The notes beneath the pieces were generated by a model. It saw only the letters and a program-made list of their open reading frames with translations. It was not told the origin of the DNA and did not search any database. Of a stretch of 52,956 nucleotides of DNA, positions 9,345-19,160 are shown one piece after another. Each line of letters begins with the position of its first letter. The stretch's first letter is position 1. This DNA comes from a virus. A program made the position numbers and the translations under genes. The stretch lies in the IMG/VR virus record IMGVR_UViG_3300046808_000165, positions 1 through 52,956 of that record. One strand, 5' to 3'.

Positions 9345-9374
9345 AAAATAGCCGGGTCTCCCGGCTATTTTTTT
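9345..9374 (+). terminator. Strong rho-independent terminator
   Basis: AAAATAGCCGGG pairs with CCCGGCTATTTT around a TCT loop, and the right arm continues into a T run (9368-9374). It ends the head-gene block just before the fibre gene promoter. Confidence 0.92.
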
Positions 9375-9398
9375 GGATACGACACTTTAAACAAAAAC

Positions 9399-9406
9399 GA
9401 TAAATA
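9399..9406 (+). promoter_or_regulatory. Late-type promoter GATAAATA (long fibre)
   Basis: GATAAATA lies between the terminator and the fibre gene, 22 bp before the ATG at 9429, with aaggtg as Shine-Dalgarno in between. Confidence 0.75.
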
Positions 9407-9428
9407 CAAACATAAGGTGATTATTAAC

Positions 9429-12400
9429 ATGGCGCAACGTAACATTGACTTTGGTACATTCCCAGACGATCCAGATGCAGATGCTATCAGAACTGCGTTC
9501 CAGAAAACACAAGAGAACTTTACAGAGTTATTTGGTGGACTTCAGGACCAAGCAGTAATTTCTGTTAACAGAACTGCGGGCGCGGGTATTACTGTAAACT
9601 CTCCAACAGGTAACGTAATTGTTACCGCTAATATTGCATGTGTGCAAGTATCTTCAAACACATTAGGTGTAAGTAGAGACTCTGCAAGTTATACAGCAGG
9701 TGGCAACGCAACTATTACAAGTTCTTCACAGACACTTGTAATTGAATTGCCAAACGATATTGCTAACGTAGACAATATTGCATTAGATGCTAACTTAACT
9801 GCTAACGTAGTTAAGGCTAACCTTAATGTTTTAGTTGGTTCTAACGCAATTGTACTTGCAAATACTGGTAATGCTACTATTGGAAATGTTAGTGTTTCAG
9901 GTATTATTAATGTCACTGGCAATGCTACAGTAGGTAATATTAGTACTGTTAATGGCACATTCTCTAATTCTATCACAGTTACAACTGCGGCAAACGTAGG
10001 TGCATTGAATGCTACAACCGGAGCCTTTGTCGGTACTGTAACTGCTAATAATGCAAACGTAACTAATAATGTTGCAGCCAATATAATCACTGCTAATTTC
10101 TTTTATGGAGATGGTAGTAACATCTCTAACGTTACTTCTCTGCCCAATGACAAGATTAGTAATGGAACAAGTCAAGTTTATGTCACATTAAATGGCAATG
10201 TAACTTCTACTGTTGCAGGCTATGACACATTAGTAGTCACTGCTACTGGTGCAAATATTACTGGTACACTCAATGCTACAGGCAATTTAACTGCCGTAGA
10301 TGCTAATTTAGGTAATAGCGTAACTGCAAACTATTTTGTTGGTAACTTATATGGCGCAGCCAATACAGCAACAAGTGCAACTACTGCTGGTACTGTAACA
10401 ACTAATGCTCAACCCAACATCACTAGTGTCGGTACATTAACATCATTAAGTGTTACTGGAAATGCTGACTCAGGTAACGTAAATGCAACCGGCGGTGTGT
10501 TTACATATGTTAACGGCAATGGTGCAAACTTAACATCATTGACAGGCGCTAATGTTACTGGTTCCGTAGCAAATGCAACCTATGCAAACGGAGTAGCAGG
10601 CGCTAACGTATCAGGTGAAGTAAGTTATGCCGCAACTGCAAACAGTGTTGCTGGCGGAAACGTAGTGGGAACCGTAGCGAATGCTATGCATGCATCAACT
10701 GCTAACACGGTGGTAGACGCTACACAATCAAATATTACAAGCGTAGGTACATTGACTGGGTTAAATGTCAATGGTACAATTACAGCCGTAAGTATCACTG
10801 CAAATACAGGAACATTCACTGGTAATGGTAGTGGACTAGCAAACTTAGCAGGTGCCAACGTAACTGGTACAGTTGCTAATGCAACTTATGCATTAAGTGC
10901 AGGATCAGCAACTACAGCGGGTACTGTAACAACATTCGCACAACCAAATATCACTAGTGTAGGTACATTAACAAGTTTAGATGTTGCTGGAAATGTAACA
11001 GCAAGTAATGTGTATGCTAACTCAGGTACTATCGGCGCACAAACATTAAAGGGCGAAGGCGGCAACATTAGCAATATTCAAGGTGCTAATGTTAGCGGTA
11101 CTGTATCAAGTGCTACAACTGCATCAACAGCAGGTACTGTAACAACTAATGCACAACCAAATATCACCTCAGTAGGTTCATTAACAAGTCTTACAGTTAG
11201 CGGAAACATCAATGCTGGTAATGTAAATCTAGCATCAGGTATCTTTAGTGGCAACGGTAGTGGATTAAGTCAATTGACTGGTGCTAACGTAACTGGTACA
11301 GTAGCAAATGCTACTTATGCATTGGATGCGGGTAACGCTACTAACGCAACATCAGCAACAAGTGCAACTACTGCGGCTACAGTAACAACGAATGCTCAGC
11401 CAAATATCACATCAGTTGGTACACTAAGTTCATTATCAGTAACCGGTAACGTAGACGCCGGAAACTTTACAGGTGCTAATGCAGTTGTTGCAAACTATTT
11501 CATTGGTAGCGGTAATAACCTATCAAACATTCAAGGTGCTAACGTTACGGGTGCAGTCGCTACTGCAACAAGCGCAACTACAGCAGGCACAGTAACTACA
11601 GCAAGCCAACCAAATATTACTTCAGTTGGAACATTAAGTTCATTAAGTGTAACTGGTAATATAACATCGGGTAACATTTATTCTAACTCAGGCACAATTG
11701 GTGCTCTGTATCTATCAGGTGATGGCAGCAACATTACTAACATCAGCGTTGGTGCAGGTAGTTATATTGAAAACGGAAATTCAGAAGTACGTGCAGACGC
11801 TAATAGTAACGTAAGAGTTACTGTAGCCGGTAATGCGAACGTAGTGGTCGTCACTGGAACTGGCGCCAACATTGCCGGTTACGCAAACATTACTGGTAAT
11901 GTATCCGCAGGCAATGTTACTGCTACACTACTCACAGGCACATTAACAACAGCAAGTCAGCCTAACGTAACAAATGTGGGCACATTAACTGGGTTAAATG
12001 TTAACGGTACTAGTAATTTAGGACCAAATAGCAACGTCATCATTACAGGTGGCGCGGCAAACGCATTCTTAAAGACTGATGGTAGTGGTGCATTATCATG
12101 GGATACTGCTACATTAGTTCCTGCACAAGGATCAAATACACAAGTCATCTTTAATGACGGTGGCTCAACATATGCAGGTAATGCTAATTTAACATTCAAC
12201 AAGACTAATGCCACATTTACTGTAGGAAATAGTGTTGTTGCAGGCAACGTATACGCTAACTCAGGTACGGTACGTGGCTCATTATTGACAGGCACATTAA
12301 CAACAGCCGCACAACCAAACGTTACAAGTGTAGGTACGTTAACTGGACTAAATGTTAACGGAACTGTAACGGCTGTAGCATTTACTGCTAATACTGGTAT

Positions 12401-13949
12401 CTTTACTGGTAATGGTGCAGGGTTGACAAATCTCGCTGGTGCTAATGTCACTGGTACAGTTCCAAGCGCAACAAGTGCTACAACAGCAGGTACTGTAACA
12501 ACTGCGGCCCAGCCAAATATCACAAGTACTGGTACACTATCATCATTGATCGTATCAGGAAATATTAATGCAGGTAACTTGAATACTACTGGAGTATTCA
12601 GTGGTAGTGGCTCATCATTAACAAACATTCCAGGTGGTAACGTAACTGGTACAGTTGCTAATGCAACTTATGCGACAAGCGCAGGTAGTGCAACTACAGC
12701 AGGTACAGTAACAACTGCGGCTCAACCAAACATTACAAGTGTTGGTACATTAAGTGCATTAGACGTAACAGCAGGCATTGTTGCCGGTAATGTGTATGCA
12801 AATAGTGGAACTGTTCGCGGTAATCTATTAACCGGTACATTAACAACAGCCGCACAACCAAATATTACCAGTGTTGGTTCATTGACTTCATTGATTGTAA
12901 ATGGTAATATCAATGCCGCTAATTTGACAGTTGGCTTAGGCACGGTTACTGCTAATATATTCAGTGGTAATGCAAGTAATTTAACAAATATTCCCGGTGC
13001 AAACGTAACTGGCACTGTTGCTAATGCAACATTTGCATTAAGTGCATCAAGTGCTACTACTGCTGGTACCGTAACAACAAATGCTCAACCTAACATTACA
13101 TCAGTCGGTACATTAACAACTTTAGATGTAAATGGCACTGTAACTGCGGTTAACTTTACTGCTAATACAGGTATCTTTACCGGCAATGGTAGTGGATTGA
13201 CAGCACTGAATGCAAGTAATATTTCAACCGGTACTCTTGCTCAAGCAAGACTTGCTAATAGTTCATTAACAGTTAATGGAACTAGTATTTCATTAGGTGG
13301 TTCAGGAACGATCACTGCTGTTAATCCAAATGCATTGACATTGGGAACTTATTTGACAGGTACAAGTTACGATGGTAGCACAGCCGTAACTGCCGCAGTA
13401 GATGCAACTACAACTAATACAGCAAGTAAAGTAGTAGCACGTGATAGTAATGGTAGTTTTAGTGCAAACATTATTACAGCAACATTAAGTGGTTCAGCAA
13501 CAAGTGCTACAAGTGCTACAACAGCAGGTACAGTAACAACAGCCGCACAACCTAACATCACAAGTGTTGGCACACTAACATCACTAACATCTTCTGGTAA
13601 TATCAGTGGTGCTAATCTTGTCGCAACCGCATATACGATTTCGTCTGTGGCTACAGGTATTAGTGCTGCCGGATCAACACAAGGTACAGCAACAGCACTA
13701 ACTAAAGATGTGAATGTTGTTTCAACTGTGAGTGCTGGACAAGGTGTTGTATTACCAACTGCTGTTGGTGGTATGCGTATAACAGTTATGAATACTTCAC
13801 CTACTGCATTGAATGTTTATCCAGCAACAGGTGCCGGAATCAACAATAACGGCGCAAACGTGGCCTTTGCATTACCAGGAAATGGTAGATTAGATTTCTT
13901 AGCGGTTACTAGTACACAATGGTATACTCTAACTGCAACTTATGCCTAA
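9429..13949 (+). CDS. Long repetitive tail fibre protein
   Basis: This is a 1,506-residue fibre-type protein. The N-terminal 40 residues (MAQRNIDFGTFPDDPDADAI then AFQKTQENFTELF) form a short attachment-like helix. The rest is a Gly/Asn/Thr/Ala-rich beta repeat with about 13 copies of a unit containing QPNITSVGTL...SVTGN and GANVTGTVANATYA, roughly 60-90 residues each. A distinct C-terminal domain (from about TALTKDVNVVSTVSAGQG to the last residues QWYTLTATYA) may be the tip or a trimerisation domain. I set the start at the ATG at 9429 because aaggtg lies about 10 bp upstream; an in-frame GTG at 9417 overlaps that site. Host binding is inferred from architecture. Confidence 0.8.
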   Translation: MAQRNIDFGTFPDDPDADAIRTAFQKTQENFTELFGGLQDQAVISVNRTAGAGITVNSPTGNVIVTANIACVQVSSNTLGVSRDSASYTAGGNATITSSSQTLVIELPNDIANVDNIALDANLTANVVKANLNVLVGSNAIVLANTGNATIGNVSVSGIINVTGNATVGNISTVNGTFSNSITVTTAANVGALNATTGAFVGTVTANNANVTNNVAANIITANFFYGDGSNISNVTSLPNDKISNGTSQVYVTLNGNVTSTVAGYDTLVVTATGANITGTLNATGNLTAVDANLGNSVTANYFVGNLYGAANTATSATTAGTVTTNAQPNITSVGTLTSLSVTGNADSGNVNATGGVFTYVNGNGANLTSLTGANVTGSVANATYANGVAGANVSGEVSYAATANSVAGGNVVGTVANAMHASTANTVVDATQSNITSVGTLTGLNVNGTITAVSITANTGTFTGNGSGLANLAGANVTGTVANATYALSAGSATTAGTVTTFAQPNITSVGTLTSLDVAGNVTASNVYANSGTIGAQTLKGEGGNISNIQGANVSGTVSSATTASTAGTVTTNAQPNITSVGSLTSLTVSGNINAGNVNLASGIFSGNGSGLSQLTGANVTGTVANATYALDAGNATNATSATSATTAATVTTNAQPNITSVGTLSSLSVTGNVDAGNFTGANAVVANYFIGSGNNLSNIQGANVTGAVATATSATTAGTVTTASQPNITSVGTLSSLSVTGNITSGNIYSNSGTIGALYLSGDGSNITNISVGAGSYIENGNSEVRADANSNVRVTVAGNANVVVVTGTGANIAGYANITGNVSAGNVTATLLTGTLTTASQPNVTNVGTLTGLNVNGTSNLGPNSNVIITGGAANAFLKTDGSGALSWDTATLVPAQGSNTQVIFNDGGSTYAGNANLTFNKTNATFTVGNSVVAGNVYANSGTVRGSLLTGTLTTAAQPNVTSVGTLTGLNVNGTVTAVAFTANTGIFTGNGAGLTNLAGANVTGTVPSATSATTAGTVTTAAQPNITSTGTLSSLIVSGNINAGNLNTTGVFSGSGSSLTNIPGGNVTGTVANATYATSAGSATTAGTVTTAAQPNITSVGTLSALDVTAGIVAGNVYANSGTVRGNLLTGTLTTAAQPNITSVGSLTSLIVNGNINAANLTVGLGTVTANIFSGNASNLTNIPGANVTGTVANATFALSASSATTAGTVTTNAQPNITSVGTLTTLDVNGTVTAVNFTANTGIFTGNGSGLTALNASNISTGTLAQARLANSSLTVNGTSISLGGSGTITAVNPNALTLGTYLTGTSYDGSTAVTAAVDATTTNTASKVVARDSNGSFSANIITATLSGSATSATSATTAGTVTTAAQPNITSVGTLTSLTSSGNISGANLVATAYTISSVATGISAAGSTQGTATALTKDVNVVSTVSAGQGVVLPTAVGGMRITVMNTSPTALNVYPATGAGINNNGANVAFALPGNGRLDFLAVTSTQWYTLTATYA
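10400..13590 (+). repeat. Thirteen-copy coding repeat in the tail fibre
   Basis: The unit contains (N/A)(A/S)QPN(I/V)TSVGTL(T/S)(S/G)L followed by NGSGL...GANVTGTVANATYA. Copies differ by synonymous and conservative changes, indicating expansion and recombination within the gene. Confidence 0.85.
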
Positions 13950-13966
13950 AGAGAAGGAACAAATTA

Positions 13967-14140
13967 ATGGCTAAAATAAAGAGTGGAAGTGGTTCAAATA
14001 AAGGAATGAAAGTTTCTTTTACGAGTCAGCAAAAAGGAAAGACTACAATCGGTGGTAATCCTAGTAGTATTAAGTTTTCTACAATGAATAAAAATAAACG
14101 TGCAAATTATAAACCGTCACGCGGACAAGGCAGACCATAA
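13967..14140 (+). CDS. Small very basic protein, unknown function
   Basis: This 57-residue protein is rich in Lys, Arg, Gly and Ser (MAKIKSGSGSNKGMKV... to ...KPSRGQGRP) and has almost no acidic residues. The ATG at 13967 is chosen because gaaggaac stands just upstream and it follows the fibre stop. The composition suggests nucleic-acid or cell-wall binding, but this is inference. It sits between the fibre and the endolysin and is probably transcribed with both. I do not recognise a family. Confidence 0.6.
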   Translation: MAKIKSGSGSNKGMKVSFTSQQKGKTTIGGNPSSIKFSTMNKNKRANYKPSRGQGRP

Positions 14141-14158
14141 AAAGAAGGATAAGAAAGT

Positions 14159-14782
14159 ATGTCAAAAGTCACATTAGAATTATTAAAAGAAATTTGTCCT
14201 AAGACTAAATCAACAGTCTTAGCAAAATATGTTGAACCGTTGAATGAAGTGGGTGAACACTTTGGATTGTTTGAAAATCCAAAGCGTATGGCTGCATTCT
14301 TAGCACAAGTTGCACACGAATCAGGTGGTTTTAACTTTGTCAAAGAAGGACTAAGTTATTCAGCGGCTTCATTGAATAAAGTTTTCAAAAAGTATTTCCC
14401 AACACTAGAATCAGCAAAAGCATATGAACGTCAACCTGCAAAGATTGCAAACAAAGTTTATGCAAATCGTATGGGCAATGGTCCAGAGAGTTCAGGTGAT
14501 GGTTACAAGTATTGCGGGCGTGGGTTGATTCAATTGACCGGTAAAGATAACTACACCCGTTTTGCCAAAGCAATTGGTAAAACATTAGATGAAGCAGTTG
14601 CGTATTTAGAAACTTCAGAAGGCGCTGTAGCAAGTGCAGGATGGTTTTGGGACGCAAACAAATTAAGTGTTTATGCAGATAAAGGCGATTTCGTGGGTCT
14701 AACAAGACGTATCAATGGCGGTACAATTGGTCTTGCAGATAGACAACATCACTATGATATTGCACTTAAAGCATTAGCATAA
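14159..14782 (+). CDS. GH19 endolysin (chitinase-like muramidase)
   Basis: This 207-residue single-domain glycoside hydrolase family 19 enzyme is expected to cut peptidoglycan at lysis. The catalytic Glu is E54 in AQVAHESGGFNF, and the substrate-binding signature YCGRGLIQLTGKDNY is at about 118-132. Length is typical of phage GH19 lysins. There is no signal peptide, so release to the wall should need a holin; a holin-like gene lies at 25848. The start has a clear AAGGA upstream. A second, different GH19 enzyme with a targeting-like N-terminus lies at 37128. Confidence 0.88.
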   Translation: MSKVTLELLKEICPKTKSTVLAKYVEPLNEVGEHFGLFENPKRMAAFLAQVAHESGGFNFVKEGLSYSAASLNKVFKKYFPTLESAKAYERQPAKIANKVYANRMGNGPESSGDGYKYCGRGLIQLTGKDNYTRFAKAIGKTLDEAVAYLETSEGAVASAGWFWDANKLSVYADKGDFVGLTRRINGGTIGLADRQHHYDIALKALA

Positions 14783-14794
14783 TTAAGGATTAAC

Positions 14795-17590
14795 ATGGCA
14801 CTACCCGTTTGGCAAACACAACCTAATTTAGGATCATACATCAGTAATCAGTCGATGAGTATCCAATTGGTTGCAATTCCTATTTTACCTGCAACTAGTG
14901 TAACATATACACTTGCGGGAGGTTCATTACCAAATGGGGTAGTGCTGTCGTCCAATGGAAATATACAAGGAACACCTATCGTTTTTAATAACGCAGTGTT
15001 CACATTTACTGTTAGGGCAACAGATAATTTAGGTAATAATAGAACACAAACATTTTACTTTAGTGTAAGTTATTCATTACCTCAGCCAAATTGGAATACA
15101 CCTGCAGGATCAATAGGTAGTTACCCATCAACTGTACCTATGGTATTTCAATTAAGTGCTACTCCTGTGTTGCCGGCAGTTACAGTAACATATCAAATTA
15201 TTAGCGGCAGTTTACCAAATGGATTAAGTCTAAATGAAGATGGTTTGATTTCAGGTACGCCAATATTAGTAACGTCTGATATATCATCTACATTTGTGGT
15301 ACGTGCAACAGATAACTATCAGAACATCAGAGATAGAACATTCTCTATCACAGTGTCTGGCTCTGCTATTCCACAATTTACAACTCCTACTGGAACATTA
15401 ACAAACACATTAGACAGCACATGGATTGAAATTCCTATTGAATATTCTAATCCAATCGAAACTAATCCAGTATCAATTAGAGTTATTCAAGGTCAATTGC
15501 CACCTGGAATTGAAATCAATGAAAGTGGATTGATCAGAGGTTATGCGGAACCCCCAATCTTAAGTTTAAATTTACCACTAGTAACAACTAACATTGTAGC
15601 AACAAGTTCAAATACTATTGTTTGCGTTAGTACAAGTGGATTTAGAGTGGGAAGACCTATTGTATTCACTGGAACTGAATTTGGTGGCATCACAGCAAAT
15701 CAAACATATTATGTTGACAGTATTATCGATGATACTACATTTACTATTAGCACCACTGTTAATGGTTCAGCATATACACTAAGTGATGCAGTAGGATTTA
15801 TGACTGCAACATTGCCTACAATTTCTATTGGACAGCCTACAATTCAAACATATTCATTTACTTTGAAACTTGAAAGTCCGTTAGGTAGTGACATTGAATC
15901 TTACTTTATTACAGTAATTAATCAGAATGCTTCATCAAGTGACGGTGGCCCTGGTTATCCACCAAACACACGCATTCCTACAATTTATAATACTAGACCT
16001 GAAACATATAACATTTATCAAAATGAACAAAACTATGGTTATTACGTATTGCCACCAAACTCAAATGGCGTAACATATCAGCCATATGAATTAGCATATA
16101 TTGGCAAGATCACTAGTGACAACTATTTCTCATTTAGAATCTTAGGTCATGATTTTGATGGTAGTCCATTAGAATATGTATTTGCTGATTTACCCTTAGG
16201 ATTAACAGGCAACTCATCTACTGGATGGATCAATGGTTACCCTGTTATTTCAGATAACAGTATCAGCGATTTCACATTCAGTGTTGCAGTTAGAAAAGCA
16301 ATTAATCCTACGATTTCAACACCTTTCTTTAACTTTGGTTTCAGAATTAGAAATGATATTGTAGGGGATGTAACTTGGATTACACCGGCATCATTAGGTA
16401 CTGTAGATAACGGTACTGTTAGTATCTCTAAGGTTCAAGCAACGAGTGATGTTCTATTACAATATAGAATTGTAGATGGAGAGTTGCCACCTAACTTAAC
16501 ACTATTAGACAACGGGGAAATCTCAGGAGTTGTAGCATATCAACCTACTGATACATTCTTAGCGCCTAACGAAACTACAGATTTTACCTTTACTATTCAA
16601 GCATATTCGCCTCAATTCCCTATCGTGCAATCATCACGTACATTTACATTGAGCGTTTATCAAGAATATGGTCAACCAACTGATACATTATATATTAAAT
16701 GTACACCTAGCATTAGTGACAGATATCTATTGGCAAGTCTACTTGATAATAGTTCACTGATTCCAAATGAATACCTGTATAGACCTAATGATCCTTATTT
16801 TGGTAAAGCAAATGCAATCATTTATGAACACGCATATGGCATCTATGCAAGTAGTTTTGAAGAATATGTTGCGGCAATTACAAAGAACCACTATTGGAGA
16901 CAGATTACTTTAGGTGAACTTAAAACTGCCGTAGCACGTAATGATGCAGGCGAGATTATATATGAAGTGGTTTACAGTCAGGTTGTTGACAATTTAGTAA
17001 ACCCAGAAGGACAAAGTATTAGTGAAGAAATCTTTTGGCCAAGATTTATTCCACTAGAACTAGGACCTTGGTACACAAGTGAAACTGACATTTTCACTAG
17101 TTATGTAGAAGCACCAAACGGTCAAGAGTTTTACACTAGTTTAACCCCCGGATTTGCTAGAATATTGTATCCGAACAGTTTAGTTAATATGCGTCAGCGA
17201 GTAGGTCAAGAATTAGGACAAGAATATAACTTTAGATTATTGCCTAAGTGGATGACTAGTCAGCAACTTAATGGTAGTACATTAGGTTATACTCCTGCTT
17301 GGGTCATTGCGTATACACTACCCGGATACGCAGAAACTATCAAAAACAATATCAATAATAATTGGAAAGATCCTGTATTGAATACACCTTATACACTTAA
17401 TACTATCAACTTTAAGATTGATAGATTCACAGTAGATAAGAGTACAACATTCAATTATGATAAGAACGTTAGCCCACCCGCTTGGACAGGGTTACCAAGC
17501 GCAAGCCCAACACCTGATCCACTTGATAGTAAAGACTTTTATGTACTGTTCCCTAGAGAAACTATTTTACCCGACAGAACGCAGTACTAA
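14795..17590 (+). CDS. Large virion protein with Ig-like repeats
   Basis: This 931-residue protein begins with repeated putative Ig domains of the He_PIG type. The recurring motif is SLPNG(V/L)xLxxxGxIxGTP, at about residues 46-70, 141-165 and 230-250, and again near 460 and 570. Between about 265 and 345 is a beta module (VFTGTEFGGITANQTYYVD...) that is also found in the next gene. The C-terminal 300 residues are non-repetitive (Tyr/Trp-rich, for example NHYWRQITLGELKTAVARND). Architecture and position suggest a baseplate or fibre-associated structural protein. I do not recognise a T4 counterpart. Confidence 0.65.
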   Translation: MALPVWQTQPNLGSYISNQSMSIQLVAIPILPATSVTYTLAGGSLPNGVVLSSNGNIQGTPIVFNNAVFTFTVRATDNLGNNRTQTFYFSVSYSLPQPNWNTPAGSIGSYPSTVPMVFQLSATPVLPAVTVTYQIISGSLPNGLSLNEDGLISGTPILVTSDISSTFVVRATDNYQNIRDRTFSITVSGSAIPQFTTPTGTLTNTLDSTWIEIPIEYSNPIETNPVSIRVIQGQLPPGIEINESGLIRGYAEPPILSLNLPLVTTNIVATSSNTIVCVSTSGFRVGRPIVFTGTEFGGITANQTYYVDSIIDDTTFTISTTVNGSAYTLSDAVGFMTATLPTISIGQPTIQTYSFTLKLESPLGSDIESYFITVINQNASSSDGGPGYPPNTRIPTIYNTRPETYNIYQNEQNYGYYVLPPNSNGVTYQPYELAYIGKITSDNYFSFRILGHDFDGSPLEYVFADLPLGLTGNSSTGWINGYPVISDNSISDFTFSVAVRKAINPTISTPFFNFGFRIRNDIVGDVTWITPASLGTVDNGTVSISKVQATSDVLLQYRIVDGELPPNLTLLDNGEISGVVAYQPTDTFLAPNETTDFTFTIQAYSPQFPIVQSSRTFTLSVYQEYGQPTDTLYIKCTPSISDRYLLASLLDNSSLIPNEYLYRPNDPYFGKANAIIYEHAYGIYASSFEEYVAAITKNHYWRQITLGELKTAVARNDAGEIIYEVVYSQVVDNLVNPEGQSISEEIFWPRFIPLELGPWYTSETDIFTSYVEAPNGQEFYTSLTPGFARILYPNSLVNMRQRVGQELGQEYNFRLLPKWMTSQQLNGSTLGYTPAWVIAYTLPGYAETIKNNINNNWKDPVLNTPYTLNTINFKIDRFTVDKSTTFNYDKNVSPPAWTGLPSASPTPDPLDSKDFYVLFPRETILPDRTQY

Positions 17591-17593
17591 ATA
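17586..17593 (+). promoter_or_regulatory. Possible late-type promoter ACTAAATA
   Basis: The TAAATA core overlaps the stop of the Ig-repeat gene and lies 20 bp before the next start, with a ggaatagaga Shine-Dalgarno in between. It matches the consensus less well than GATAAATA. Confidence 0.4.
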
Positions 17594-17613
17594 CATTTAC
17601 GGAATAGAGACAT

Positions 17614-18918
17614 ATGAGCCAAATTAACACAAACGGAATCGACACAAATTATCCAGTACCGGGACAGAACAATAGTTCTCAGGGTTTTAGGGATAACTTT
17701 GCCCAAATTAGAAACAACTTAAACACTGCCGCCAATGAAATCACTGATTTGCAGACCAAGGTAGTATTAAAGCAAGCATTGACTGATGCGGTGCTTAACA
17801 ATGACATGGCTAATACATTGATCAGTAATGCATCAATGAGAAGTTTCCGTCACACTACATATAATTTAGGTAACGCATTATCAGGTACTGTATTGGTTGA
17901 TGCAAGCCGTGCAGACGTTCAATATGGTGCGCTTTCTGGTAACACAACATTACAGTTTGGCGGCTGGGCCCCTACTAATACAGAACAAACAATTACCTTA
18001 CGATTAACGATTCCTAATGCTAGCGTAGCAACATCAGTTATTTCATTACCTAATGCATGTATTTCTACTAATAACAACTATGGTACTACATTAATAGAAA
18101 ACTATGCTCAAGTAGGTAACATTGCAACTATTACTGCTCCAGCAAACGTAGGAATTATTGAACTTGATTTGACTACTACTGATTGCGGAAACACAATCAG
18201 CATCATGCCGACAAACAGACCATTCCAGTCAACACAAATTATCACACGTGATGTACCTCCTACAGGCTTGCAAGGTGATACACCTGGTGCTGTTGCTGTA
18301 GGCCCATCCGTAGGACAGGTAGAAGTATCTAATACTATTGCTACTGGAAACTATATTATTGTAGATAGTACTAGTAATTTTTACTTAGATATGCCTATCG
18401 TGTTTACCGGAAACACTGATAGTTCTAATAGTAACATTGTTGCTGGCACAACATATTATGTAAACGAAATTTCTAATGCTACTGCATTTACTGTGTCTAC
18501 TACTGCCGGTGGTAGTGATTTTGATGTGGGTTCTAGCAACGTAACATTTTACGGCAATCCAGCATCATATATGTATGTTTGTGTAGACACATATGATTCT
18601 ACTACATATACAAGAGAAGTAACTGATACTTACGATGACGGCAACATCACACTCGACACAACAACCAGTGTTGTTGCTAATGCTCCTATTATCTTTACTG
18701 GTAACGTAGACAATGCTAATAGCAATCTAATCGCAAATACTGTTTACTATGTAAAAACAACGGATGGAAATACTCCTGGAAACATTACAGTGAGCAGAAC
18801 AAGAGTTAATGGCATTGCAGGCACAGCCGCAACGTTAGGCAATGCAACTCCTACTGCTAATGCAATCGTATATGTTGGTTCTGATATTTGGAGAAGAATC
18901 AACTTGAGTTCTTGGTAA
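17614..18918 (+). CDS. Virion structural protein with duplicated beta module
   Basis: This 434-residue protein has an N-terminal helical segment (SQGFRDNFAQIRNNLNTA, then NEITDLQTKVVL) resembling the attachment end of the long fibre. A beta-rich body follows. Two copies of a roughly 75-residue module are visible in the C-terminal half (FTGNTDSSNSNIVAGTTYYV and FTGNVDNANSNLIANTVYYV), and the same module occurs once in the preceding protein. This suggests a fibre or baseplate accessory protein. The exact role is not known. Its start follows a ribosome binding site and a possible late promoter. Confidence 0.6.
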   Translation: MSQINTNGIDTNYPVPGQNNSSQGFRDNFAQIRNNLNTAANEITDLQTKVVLKQALTDAVLNNDMANTLISNASMRSFRHTTYNLGNALSGTVLVDASRADVQYGALSGNTTLQFGGWAPTNTEQTITLRLTIPNASVATSVISLPNACISTNNNYGTTLIENYAQVGNIATITAPANVGIIELDLTTTDCGNTISIMPTNRPFQSTQIITRDVPPTGLQGDTPGAVAVGPSVGQVEVSNTIATGNYIIVDSTSNFYLDMPIVFTGNTDSSNSNIVAGTTYYVNEISNATAFTVSTTAGGSDFDVGSSNVTFYGNPASYMYVCVDTYDSTTYTREVTDTYDDGNITLDTTTSVVANAPIIFTGNVDNANSNLIANTVYYVKTTDGNTPGNITVSRTRVNGIAGTAATLGNATPTANAIVYVGSDIWRRINLSSW

Positions 18919-18929
18919 TTGGATAGTTA

Positions 18930-19160
18930 ATGGAACACCCATTCATCAATGATTTGTCTGACAAAACACTAGAGGAATTGCAAGAGTCAATCACTAGTCT
19001 AAATAATAAGTTAACGTTTGCATTTAGAACTGGCAATGGTCCTTTGATACATCAATTACAAATGGCAATTGAAAGTTATAGAAATCAACATAGAAAAAAG
19101 ATGGATGAAATCTTTTCTAAACAAAAACTTAACAATCAAATTAATATTGAGAAGCAATGA
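18930..19160 (+). CDS. Small conserved phage protein, coiled coil
   Basis: This 76-residue, highly helical protein (MEHPFINDLSDKTLEELQE...) is predicted to form a coiled coil over about residues 12-65. I recall similar proteins in marine T4-like phages, none with a known function. It overlaps the next gene by 4 bp (ATGA), so the two are probably translationally coupled. It follows the structural gene by 11 bp and is probably in the same transcript. Confidence 0.65.
   Translation: MEHPFINDLSDKTLEELQESITSLNNKLTFAFRTGNGPLIHQLQMAIESYRNQHRKKMDEIFSKQKLNNQINIEKQ

Noticed and set aside
11957-12628. A 223-residue open frame on the minus strand inside the tail fibre gene
   Set aside because: It is the mirror of the fibre repeat; other antisense frames occur in the same way along the gene. 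No ribosome binding site and low-complexity Val/Pro/Ala composition.
10400-13590. Repeats resembling a CRISPR array
   Set aside because: The repeats are in frame, diverged by synonymous changes and lie within one long coding sequence; there are no unique spacers of constant length.
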